64,000 nt of DNA from Phoebastria nigripes (lineage: Eukaryota; Chordata; Aves; Procellariiformes; Diomedeidae), in the NCBI GenBank assembly GCA_035582835.1, contig JAYKAV010003266.1, positions 4,756,415-4,820,414 of the forward strand. Reading direction: 5' to 3'. Of the stretch, positions 36,601-48,600 are shown one piece after another. The position numbers and the translations under genes were made by a program. A model generated the notes under the pieces. That model had not been told where the DNA came from, searched no databases, and saw only the letters and a list, made by a program, of their open reading frames with translations. The stretch's first letter is position 1, and each line of letters begins with the position of its first letter.

Positions 36601-39600
36601 TTAGACATCTCCTCATATTTTGCTTCTGCATTACCAGCTGAAAGCAGCTTCTCCATCTAAGCATGCTTAGCCTGGGATGAGGATTTGAGACAACAGGGTT
36701 TTGATCCTTGCTTTACAAGTGTGAGAAAGCTGCTCTGCGCCTCAGCCTCTCCCCACCTGTAAGCTGATCACTACCCACAGCAGCCGGTGAGCTTAACAGT
36801 GCCAAGTGCTTTTTATTACCTACCTGTTCAGGTTGTATTTGTTTTATTCTTAGTACCCAGTCCCAAGTGGACACGATTACAACAGCTTCAACAGAGCTGG
36901 TTCACTAACGCAAAATAAGGATGCTCATGTATTGCCTCTGGAGGTATTTGGTCTAATTTTCAACCGTGTCTGAGATTGTGGGTGCTCACAACGGGACTCC
37001 AAGCACAGAGCTTACAGACACTCAGCCTATCCCTGCATCTCCCCTCCAGTGGAGCAGCTGCTATAGCACGCTCTGGAGTATGTTATTTCTTTGTGCAGAT
37101 GCTGAGAAGCAGTGTTGAACTTGGCTGCCTTCCTGGGTGTGTTTAAACAAGAGGGCCTCTGGTTAAAGGGAGTAACGAGTTTAAAGTGAATGTGTCAGCC
37201 TGAGATGCTGGCAGGTGTGTTATAAACTTGGTCTTTAATCAGCTGTCAGTGTGTACCTTCAGCTCAGGGGAGGGAGGTGACAGCATGACACAGTAAATGT
37301 CTGACTCAGGCTTCTGTGGCAGCAGAAGACTCTACAGTAGCAGGGATCAAGGTAAAAAGCAGTAGTAGGCAAACTCACAGCTGTTTGTGCCACCCTCCTC
37401 TTCCAGGAGTTGCTGCATCAGTAGCGTAGGGTTGACATCAGTGGCTCTTCACTGTCTGTCAGACGTTCTCCTAACAAAATGTTTGCTTTGGAAAGGCACT
37501 TTTCCTCCCGGAAGCCCTGGGTTGACTGACCAGCAGCTGCTCTGGCGTCTCAGCCAGTTTTGTGCTACACCTCGTGCTCCTACAGTGGCCACAGCAACTG
37601 CCAACCCAGCAGTGTTGCTCTGGTTCCTCCTCCCCTCCCCTCTTTGAGCAATGATTTTGTTCAAGATGCCCTTTGTGCCTTTCACAGAGAAGTAGCCCAC
37701 GCTGCTGGTGCAGNGAAAGGAGAGAGAATGGCAGCATGTGACTAACTGTGAACCTAATCCTGCTTACGCTGACAATAGGGTCTTTCTTTCTCTTCTGCTT
37801 TCTGGACCACTGTACAGAATTAGAATTAGCATTAGCATGGAGGAATGTGTGGAATAAGCCCCGGCTTCAGTAGTGGGTAAGTTGTTTGGCAGGAAGTCTT
37901 CAACTTTGAATCCTGTGACTGCGGAGCATCCTGGTGCAAGCTGCCTCGCTCCCTTGGTGGTGGCCCCTTCTGCACAGAAGGGTTGTTCGATGGAGACAGC
38001 CGTCCCGGTGAGGTATTGCTGACACGCGTACAGCCTCTGTGCTCTAGTGCCCTCTAAACTGGCTCTTCTGGTTCCTTAGGGGCCACGATGGTTTTAATGA
38101 AGTCAGAGGTTTTCAGATTTGCCCCAGAATACACTGCTCTTGAGCAGTCCTGCTGAAATTGTTTCATCCATTGCCTTTACATCTCAGAACACATGAGGGA
38201 TCTGAAGATACTAGGCTGCATACAAGGGAGGTGGAAACAACAGAAGCCCTTGGGAGGAGGAATTGCAACCAGAGAGAGACGCAGCTGCTGGTTGCCAAAA
38301 GGAGAAGAGGACGGGAGCTTGGGCTGGTCGCTGGGGAGGGGAGTTAGGTTGCATGCTTGGACCTGCTGACCAAAGAGCAGGCTGGATTGCGATACTGGTG
38401 TTTAAAGAGACAGCCGTAAAAGTGATTTATTAATGATCTTTTAGTTTCCTGTGTCAAAAACAATCTAGATAATTAAACTTTTCACCACTGGTATGGTACT
38501 TCTCGGGGGAGGAAAATTGCTGACCTGTTGCAGTTTGGCTTTGGTTTTCATTGGTTTTGTCCTAGGGCAGTTCTGCTGGTTTCCAGGTTCCCAGTGCTTT
38601 AGAAGGAATTTTCAGTTTCTCAAACTTGAATTTGATTTAAAACAAAGAACAAACAAACAAACAAAGCCCTTCAAATGTCAAAGCCTAAAGACATTTTTTT
38701 CTGGAGCAACCAACATGCCCTGGGTTTAAAAATGTCAGAAAGGGTTTAACAAAACAGCAAGCGGATTCTTATACTTAAAATAGCTCTCTTAAAGGCTCCT
38801 CTAGTCTCAGCAGCTTTGCTGGAGGTTGTTTTTAGAGTCTTCTCTTTCTTCTCTTGTAGGTTTACCAAGAATCTCTCTCCAGACAAAATCAACCTCAGCA
38901 CGCTGAAAGGGCAGGGGCAGCTGACCAACCTGGAGCTGGATGAAGAGGTGCTGCAGAATGTGCTGGAGCTGCCCACCTGGCTTGCCATCACTCGTGTCTA
39001 CTGTAACAAGGCATCTATCAGGGTGAGCAGAGGGGGACGCGCTCGCGTCCCCAGACGCAGATGAGGCCTTCCAGTGGCAGCTTCTGTTTGTCGCTTGGGA
39101 GTTTCTGGTGAAGAATCATGATGTGATTTGGTCCACACATCTCAAAGCCTGTCCTTTGGATGTGAGATTTGCTAATTGAATGCTGTGAGATGGCCTTTGG
39201 TGAAACCTGCTGTGGCTGGCTTTGCCAAGCACTCTGCCCCTGATGGTGGCCGGCAGCAGATGGTAGAGGATGCTGAGAGAGCACAGGAGAAGTGTGCTGT
39301 GATCCTTCCTTACCTTCAGGTGACTTGTTAAGCCAGTAGTGAGGTCTTTGTAGTTAATAGTCACTGATGAATTTCCAGGAATTTGCCCAGGTGCTTTCTG
39401 GACCTGCTTACTCATTTAACACCCAGAGTTTGCTATGGCAAAGAATCTCAGAGCTTAACTACATCAGCTTTTGCTTGTATCAAGCCTGCATATACTAGTT
39501 TTAGTTGACAACCTCCTGGCACTGTTATTGGAAGAAATATTGAACAATCATTCCCTGTTCATCACCTCCATGTCACTTAGGATTTTACAGACATCTCTGT

Positions 39601-42600
39601 TTGGTCATTCCCTGCTGTTTTGATAGCGGAGGAATTTTCTGTGTCTTCCTTCATCCATGCTGACTTTTTTTTTTTTAATGCTAAAGAAGTAACACAGACC
39701 TCCAACAGGAATAGGAAGCAGAGAGAAACGGAGTGCAGTTCTCTGAAAGCCTAATTATGCTGTGAGGTATTGTAAAAATAAATTGAACTTAAGTCTTAAT
39801 TGTTGAAAATGCAATTTGTAAGAAATGCATGAATAGTGCATGTAAAAAGCTGCACTCTCTGCACTCAGTCAGCCTTTATGCCCACAGTTACCCATTTACA
39901 TGCATAATCGCTGAAATTGTGCATGCACTTGCAGTTGCACTTTTGCACACTGAACTCCTCTTACAAATTCTTCCTCTTTGTGCTTTTTAGAGGAAAAAAA
40001 AAATTTTTTTTTCAGTTGATATGAAATGCCAGATTGTTTAATCTCAGTTGGTACTAACCATAGTTGCATTACATGAATGCAAAATTTTTTAGTATATCAA
40101 AGAGACTTGCTATAAAAGAAATATGGTTCTACTCTGCCAAGTGACAATAAAAATGAGCCTGTCTTGCTCATCTGATCCGCTCTGTTTTTAGAGTCAGATC
40201 TGCTTAATTTAGTAACAAACATTTGTTCTCCCTCCTACATGAACTGCAGAATAAGTGTTGCTGTAAGAAGATAAAATGAATCTTTTTGGTTTGTGCAGTC
40301 TTCAAAAGAGTTACCTGACTTCCAGTAACAGCAGCAATTAATTGTAAACTGTTTTAAGGACAAGAACGTTCTCCATAAAGGAATATGGAAAATCAGAATT
40401 TGACCTGCAGAGTATCTATTACTCGTGATGATATATGAGATCTAAAAGCTAAGCTGGATTTATAGGTCTGGTGGCTGGAATGTCTTTTCACTTGTCTGCG
40501 TGAGCCTGTTTGACCTGGATTTGGTGAGACATGATGGATTGTCACTGTGGTCATTTCTCAGAGAAGAACTTTGGGCTCAAATGGTTCCCTGCAATTTCTT
40601 AAACTTTCCAGTGCAAAGATAACTGTTGTAACCTCAACTTTATTGTTTCAGATCCAGTGGACAAAGCTGAAAACGCACCCAATCTGCCTGGTAATGTTTC
40701 CTCTCTTGTTCATTCCTTTTCTTCCTCACTCTTTTTAATCTCTCCTACTTGAGAAAAGTTCCGTGAAGGGAAACTGTGAAGAGCATGCTCAAATTTTCAT
40801 TTGACCTAAATCTTCTAGGTCCTTAGCACATCGGGGAAGGGGAGTTCTGAGAATAGTCCTGTTTGGCGATGAGTGACCTCCCACAAGACCCACATTTCAC
40901 TGCAGGATGGAGCTGGGCTGAGCTCTCACTGAAGTCCAGGGCAACCTTGTGCCTGTTTTTTGTTGTTTGTTTTCCCTCCACTTCTGGGGATTCAGATTAC
41001 CCAATGATCCTGGCACTGATGGTGTGAGAGCTTTAACACATGAGACTCTTGGAGAGGCAAGAGACTCCAGAGCTTGTTTATCCCTGCTCTAGAGTCTCAG
41101 ACCTAAGGCTGGTAGGCTGAGCTTGAGTCTTGGTCTTGTATTTATCGCTCCCATGTTCTGTCTTTACAGTACCTGGATAAAGTGGAGGTAGAGATGCGAA
41201 CATGCGAAGAGCCTCGGCCACCCAACGGACAGTCTCCTATTGCTCTTGCTGCAGGTCAAAGGTCAGACCCCAAGCCCTGTGTTTCTTTCTGACATGCTCC
41301 TGGGGTATGGGTGGCCGTTGTTCTCAATGGTTAACCATTGGCCTCTCTGCATGCAGGTTTAAGTGGCTCTAATATTGCTTATAAACCTTGGAGTCTCCCT
41401 GTCTCTCTACCAGGCCTTTTATTGTAACAGGTGATGACTTTGAGGGATCTTCTCTTTGCAGTGAATATGGCTTTGCTGAAAAGGTCGTGGAGGGGATGTT
41501 TATTGTTGTCAATTCCATCACCATCAAGATTCACTCCAAGGCCTTTCATGCTTCTTTTGAGCTATGGCAGCTCCAAGGCTACAGTGTCAACCCAAACTGG
41601 CAACAGAGTGACTTGCGACTCACCCGCATTACTGATCCGCAGAGAGGAGAGGTAAAGAGTCAACTTCTGTGCACGTTATGACAGGCAACATAAGAGTGGC
41701 ACTTGTGCTACCCCAGTCCTCTGGGGTAATCGGGCTGTTGTCTGAATTCTCATACAGTGATGGCAGGGAGCCTCGGTGAGCTTGCCTACTGTCTGCTGGA
41801 ACAGAGTGGCTGAGAGCTGCTTTGTGTTCAGAGCTTTCTCTGAGCTCTTCTGATCTGAGAGAATGAAACTGGAGAAGCTCTGAATGCCCTTGTGGTTTGT
41901 CTGGTTTTAAACTTAGTGTGAGAGAGGGGCTTAGACGTTACCTGGGGCATGATTTCATTTTTGTACTGGGATTGCAGAAGAAAAGTANGTTGAATGATTT
42001 TCTGTGGCCTTGTTTCATTCCGCATCTTCGAAGTGTTTAGTTTAATCCTTGAAGTTGTAGAAAATCTCAGCATTTTCCTATTTTTCTCCTTCTGGGTAGG
42101 TTTTGACATTCAAAGAGCTCACCTGGCAGACACTTCGGATAGAAGCAGATGCCACTGACAATGGCGATCAGGATCCTGTTACTACTCCTCTGAGACTCAT
42201 TACCAACCAAGGGAGGATCCAGATCTCTCTCAAGAGAAGGGTGAGAGTTTCCTCCATACTTTGCAGGGTACAGTCTCACTGCCTGGTGCAGTGATGATGC
42301 GTGTTTCCTCCCACATTCCTCAGCAACCGTTCTTTTCCTTCACAAATGTTGAGCGCAAGCTGCTATATCACTCTGTGTTTTCCGTTGGAGACAGCTGTGT
42401 TCTTACCAAATGTCAAAGCAGTTTATTTCCCAGGGGAGGATAACATGTATGGAGCAAGTTTTTAAATCCATTCGAACATCCCAAGGGGAACTGTCATCTC
42501 CTTACTGGGAGATTAAAGCCTGGTAGCCTTATTTTTAGCTGTCAACGGAAATGTGATGAATAAAAAAAAATTAAACCATCTCTTTTTTTTTTCTTTTTTT

Positions 42601-45600
42601 TTAAATTTGAACCAGTGAGCAATTTGCCTCCTCAAGAGGAGGTAGCTTTGACTACTTTCCTTCTCAGAGGAGGTACTGTGGAACATCCACCAGATAAGTT
42701 AACTTCTCTCTCAGATGAGTTTCAGAGCAGCATCTCTTGTTTCTGCTACAGCTTCTGTGTATTATGAAGAATGTTTGTATATGGTTGCAATTCTTAAAGT
42801 CCCTGACTCCTCCTTGCTGTTTCAGACCAAAGATTGCAATGTGATGGCATCTAAGCTGATGTTTCTGCTTGATGACCTGCTCTGGGTGCTGACAGACTCT
42901 CAGCTGAAAGCAATGATGAAATATGCAGAGTCTCTGAGTGAAGCTATGGAGAAGTCTGCACAGCAGAGGAAAAGCTTGGCACCAGAGTCTGTACAGGTGA
43001 GTGAGTCATGCTTTGGATGTTGGTCTGCCAGGAAAAAGGAAAAGACAAGGTGAAAGAGACATTTTCTGTTTGTGTGGCATCTGGCCCTTGCTCACAGAGC
43101 ATCTCCCTGATGGGAACTGGTAGGCTTACCTGGTGTCAGGTCAGCATTGTGTGGATTGTGGGCCATTGTTGGGTAATGAAGTGACTAAAGGAGTTGGATT
43201 CATTGCCAATAAGCATTAAGGAACGTTCATATGTAGTCACAGGCTAGATTCTGTCTGATGGCAGGGTAAAAGTGGTGTTAAGTTGCGTGGCTTTCTGGAT
43301 TTGGCTGGCACATGGAAAGTTGCAGAGGGTCCCACAAGGATTTTATTTGGTAATAAGCAATAAATATGTTCTAGAAATAATTTTTTCTGTCTCTGAATGA
43401 CAATCTGCATAGGCCTGGGGGAAGGGACTGGTGTAATAAATTATGACATAAAACCATAGTGAGCTGTGATGCTCAAGGGAGAACATTGGCATCCAATTTC
43501 ACTGTTGTTGTTCGAGTTTCTTTTTTTCTTCGTAATACTCTGGAGAGAGCTCTTGATCTTTGCAATTGTTCTTTGGTTTGCATATAGCTTAGCAGTGTAT
43601 GAGAACCTTAGAACAGCTGCTTCTGCCAGTAACCTTGAACTTCCCTTACCACTTTCTTTGTTTTCAAAATGCTGTGCTGAGTAATTGTTTGACGAATGTC
43701 ACAGAATAAATACATAGGGCAGAGGAAAAAAGATGTTTTCAGAGACAAGGATGAGGGAAGAGGAATATCGCTGCTGGTGGTGGAAGCTCTGGGGAAGGAG
43801 GGCTATGCACATAGTGCAGTGAGATTACATAGAAGGTGGGATCAGGAATACTTAGCTCTTTTTGTCCAGGAGTCTTAAAGCGTATTTCAAGATAAGTGAA
43901 CGGTAGCTAGATGTAGAGGAGGCAGAACCATAGACAAAGAGTTTTGCACATGAGAACATAGGAAAGGACCCAGATGTCTGGACTCCCAATTCAATTTCTA
44001 TAAATCGATGCCTTTCAGTCTGGAATATTGCAGAAGTTGTTTTTAATTGCATTATAACCTCTCTCTTTTTTTTTTTTTTTTTTTCCTTTTTTTTCTTTTT
44101 TTTTTTTTTTTTTTTTTCCCTCTTTCTCCTTTCTATTAGTTCTTACTGAGCTTGTCTCTCTCTAATAGATCACACCGCCTGCTCCAAGTACCCAGCAGTC
44201 CTGGTCTCAGCCGTTTGGAGTCAGCCCAAATGCAAGTAGCATTGGTCAATACTTTGATAAGCATGACATGAAAGAGTCATCGTACCACCTCCTCATCTCA
44301 CGCTTGGATCTGCATATCTGCGATGACAGCCACACTCGAGAGTCAGGTAACTGTGAGAGCAGCATCAGGAGGACACTGCAGGCGGAAAACATTAATCCAG
44401 TCATCAATTTTCTCCCTTGAAGGAGGATTTTCCTTTTGAAAACAGGCATCTTTCATGTTACTGTTTCCCAATGAGGCAATAGGCAGTTGTTCAGGCTGAT
44501 GGAGAGATCAGTTCTGTATGTCTGAACTAGGTATTGGAAAATCTTTCTTGGCTCCGTGGGACAAATATGGGGAAGTCCATCAGGGGACGTGGTTGCCAGT
44601 GACCTAGTTGAAGTGATAGAGGATATGCTCTAGGAACAATCTGGTACTGAACAATGGGAATAAAGCATGATCATTCCACTTGGTGAGAAAATGTTTGTTT
44701 TGACAGTGTTCAGGACATTCACAGTAGCATAGCTACAAGGATTCTTTGCCACCTTTGATTTACCATTCCCCTGCCTACTGTNTTCTTTTCAAGCAAGGCT
44801 TTGCTAACTAGTGTCCTAGCTCCCCCCTACTGAGAGGTACTTCTAAGTACTTTTTTCCTCTTTTGAGGCAAATGTACCCCTCTCTCTCTCTCTGCACAGC
44901 CATCTCTGATCCAAGTTGTACTGTTTATTTCTACGCATCTTCCCTTTAAAAAAGAAAAAAAAAAAATCTCCTATCCATGTCCGTCACTATTCCAGATATT
45001 TTTGAATTGATCTGTATATCGCTGTCTCCTGAGCTGCTGTTATCAACATCTTAGCTCAGTTTTGTTGTCTTTATTTCACTGGCCCTACCAGCAAGTGTTG
45101 GAAGCACAAGTGCTGGTTATTGTAGTGGGAAGTGTAATTGGTAGGGGCCTGGGAAGCAATGGGATCTTGCATTTTGGTATTTGAGATTCTAGGTCTGGTT
45201 CTTATGGTATGAATTGTTAGCCTGTTACCTTTAGTTGTCCTTTTCCTTGCCTAGGACAAGATTTTGATACAGCTTTCTAAAAGATGATAGCCTAATACTG
45301 TCCATGGTGACAATCAATCTGTAGTGGCAATCAAAGCAATGTTGTTCTGAATTCTCCTGGATCAGGACTTGGATTGCAGAGCTGATCATGGTTTTCTTTG
45401 TTCTGTTTTCCACAGGTGCTTCGAAGCATGGGATGCTGGGAGGTGCCATGCAGCTGACCTTCAGGAGGATGGCTTTCGACTATTACCCTTTCCACAGGGC
45501 AGGTAGGGGAGCGTGTGGCCTCTCAACTTAAGAAGGGGGATAAAAAAGAATTTGAAGAACAGTGATGCTATCTGGCTTCAGGCAGGACTGGAAGAAAGGC

Positions 45601-48600
45601 TACACAAAGGACTTGGGACTTAAATCCTCATGGGCAGGGTTAATCTAATTTACCTGTTGGTGGATGACTGACAAGGTGCTGGCGGAACAGAGTACAAAGA
45701 GAGGATTAAGTTGCTGCCTGTTGTGAAGACATAAAGTTGAAACTTTGGATTCCTTTTCAGTTGCTTAAGCTCTGGATCTGGTTCTTACATGTGCCTAATC
45801 AATTTGGAAGGGTTATAGGATGTATCCCAGGAGAAAATCTGTTTGTGGTTAACTGAAGAATCAAGGAAAAGTGACCTTTGCGTTCTTCCCAACACTTGAA
45901 TTTGGAACACTTGCTGGTAGGACCAGCTCTGTTGTATGAAAGCCTGCACTTGTTTCACAAGCACTTAGTATGCTGCATATTGCGTATTCCAGATGTGGTA
46001 TCAATAAAGAGGAGTGCTGTACAGATTTGTATACGTTTGAGGGGTGCAGGAGGGTTGTGTGTATCCAGGAATCTCATTTTTAAAGCCAGGATGTTTGCTT
46101 TCATGCAGGGGATGCCTGCAAGCATTGGGTGAGGTACAGTGAAGCAATGGAAACACGGGGACAGTGGGCAAAGAAGTTGATCGGTGAATTTCAAAGCAAG
46201 ATTGAGAAGTTTTATGAAGAAACAGACCCTGCATTTGCCAGGACTCCACTTTCCCCCTTCAAAAGGAAACCAGGTAATGGTATTTGATAAAACTCCGAGT
46301 AAAGCAGGAGTTGGTAACAATTTTGCTCCATCCAGCAATATCTCTAGCTACCTCTCCCCAATTTAGCAGGCTGATTTGTTGGTGCAGAAATCCATAGCAC
46401 ACTAAAAATCATAAATATAATGGCAAAGGNAAGTGGCTGTCATACTGGAATAACACTGCAGCAAGAATGGACAGACTGCAGTGATCACTTTCCTAGCTTA
46501 TTTATTGAGTTTCTCCATAAGTGAGTTTATAAGGAGTAAATTAAATACTTAAAGCCTGGCTGAAGAATGTGTTCTCTTGCTACAGAGCACACTCATCTTT
46601 CACAGTGTTCTTCCTTCAAAAGTCCTAAGGTTTTTTTCCTACCTAGCTGTGCCTGTCTGTTTCTAATTTTGGGGCTGTTAATTCTGCTCTGTAAGCACAT
46701 ATGTGTTGGTGTTGATGGTGAAGTTCTCTGCAAAGGAGATGAGTAAAACCCTGCGGGTTCTGCTTTTCCATCCCCACAGATGCTTCGTTGAGTCCTCATA
46801 AAAGTCCCTTAGAGAAAGGCCGTGTGCCTCCCACAAGTTTGCCNCGACTTCGGCACCCTCCCTGGAACCGGCTTCGATCCAGCTGTGTGGTAGTTCGAGT
46901 GGATGACTTGGATGTTCACCAGGTAGGGATTTGAGCAGTGTCTGGAGATGTTCGTGTCACTTTTAAAAAAGAAATTTAATCTGATATGATTCAAATAAAT
47001 CACGCAAATCTCACGTCATCCAAGACAATCAAAACTGCCCAGAGAACCCAAATGCCGCTATTATGTTGCATGTAAAACTTTTAAACCAAGTATGAACTGC
47101 TGGTAATTTTCATGTTCAGAAGAAATTGCATGCATAACCACAGAGTTTCCGCACTCTGTGTCTGTTCACATCTAAACTTGCATCAAGCATTAGGCAGGCC
47201 CAGGGTAAAAGACTTCATGCATTTGAGAAGTTAGTGAGGATATGGATTTTTGACAGAGGAGGAATAAGTCTTCCCTCATGCTTTCTGACCCAGGACAGAA
47301 AGCATCATTAGACTGGATCAGGCCCTACATCCATGTACCCTGTAACCATTGCAGGGGCACAATCAGTACCAGATATTATAATGGACTTACCAACGTGCTG
47401 TTAATCTTGAAGAAAGCTATAATAGACTTCAGTTCTGTTTATTCACATCACTTAATTCTAATTGTTATGGCTCTTGCTAGCAGTGACAGGAGACATAAAG
47501 AAGTAAATTCCCTCAAAGGAGAGGAGTTGACAATATTAGCAGGTAGAAAGAAGTTTTATTTTTATTTGAAAGCAGAGTATGTTTGATGTGTAAATGAGAT
47601 GGATTGCATACGGGAGATTGCAGGGTTACTGGGACACTTTATTTTGCCAAATCTGAATTCTGTACAAGTGCTTACCATTGTGTTTTCAGGTTTCTACAGC
47701 TGGTCAACAAAGTAAGAAACCTTCCACCTTGCTTTCATGTAGTAGAAAATTCTTCAAACTTCCTGATCAGGTCTCTGCAATCCATATTGAATTCACAGAG
47801 TATTACTTCCCAGACAATCAGGACTTTCCAGGTAATACACCAAGGTTAGCACCTTCTTTCATAAGTTTCTCAAAGCATCAGTCAACTCTTAATTATTTAG
47901 GTGTGTTAACCCTGTTACATATTCTCTGGGTGTCCATTTTTGTTCAGTTTTCTGATGTTTGCCTTTCTAATATTTTTTTTTTTTTTTTTTTGCCTGTGGG
48001 AAAGTGGGATAGAGCTTGCCTGGTGCAAAATGTGGAGGCAAAGTTGTGCTTGCAAAATAACGTATCCAGGAACGTATTGAAGGAGCTGCTGTGTCTGCCC
48101 AACTCTTGGGTTTCTGCCTTATTGATTAGCTTTGGAGTAGGACTTTAGGGTGCTCTGGGTGCTCTGCAGCTGACTTGATGTGAGACCTGGAACACCTCAT
48201 TTCTCTGGTGCACCACAGCTTCCCCCTTTCATCAAGAGATCTGTCTTTCAGTGGGTGTTGAAGCACTCTGCATTGGTTTTGTCAGTGCAGGTTATACACT
48301 GAGCTGCAGACCACTTGAAGTGCCTTTTCTGCTATTATTAATCTGTCTTGATTCTGTTTCTTTCTAGTTCCGTGCCCAAACCTGTATGTACAGCTGAATG
48401 GCCTGATGCTTACCCTGGATACAGCAAGTGTGCTCTGGATAAACCTCTTCTGTCTGGATCTTTATCGCAGCTTGGAGCAGTTCAAAGCCATCTACAAGCT
48501 GGAGGACTCAGGCAAGCATGATGAGCATTTTGACGTTCGACTGGATGGCTTCCGGCTGAAGGTACCATTCATTTCCTTCCTTTCCCAGTCTTCAGTGTTC

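Larger units (their letters stand above)
24684..38859 (+). other. BLTP3A: BLTP3A intron 1 (14.2 kb)
   Basis: The intron starts with donor GTGAGG, a (TCC)n run, a GC-rich minisatellite and a 306-base gap; after about 25700 it is ordinary intronic DNA. I find no exon-like conserved frame, RNA gene or intact mobile element. An A-run lies at 35795-35816. A weak CR1-like trace lies near 30710-30760. Confidence 0.85.

Noticed and set aside
47678..48148. 156-codon frame around BLTP3A exon 12
   Set aside because: Wrong reading frame at the start and then read-through of the intron. The true exon is 47690-47831 with a normal donor.
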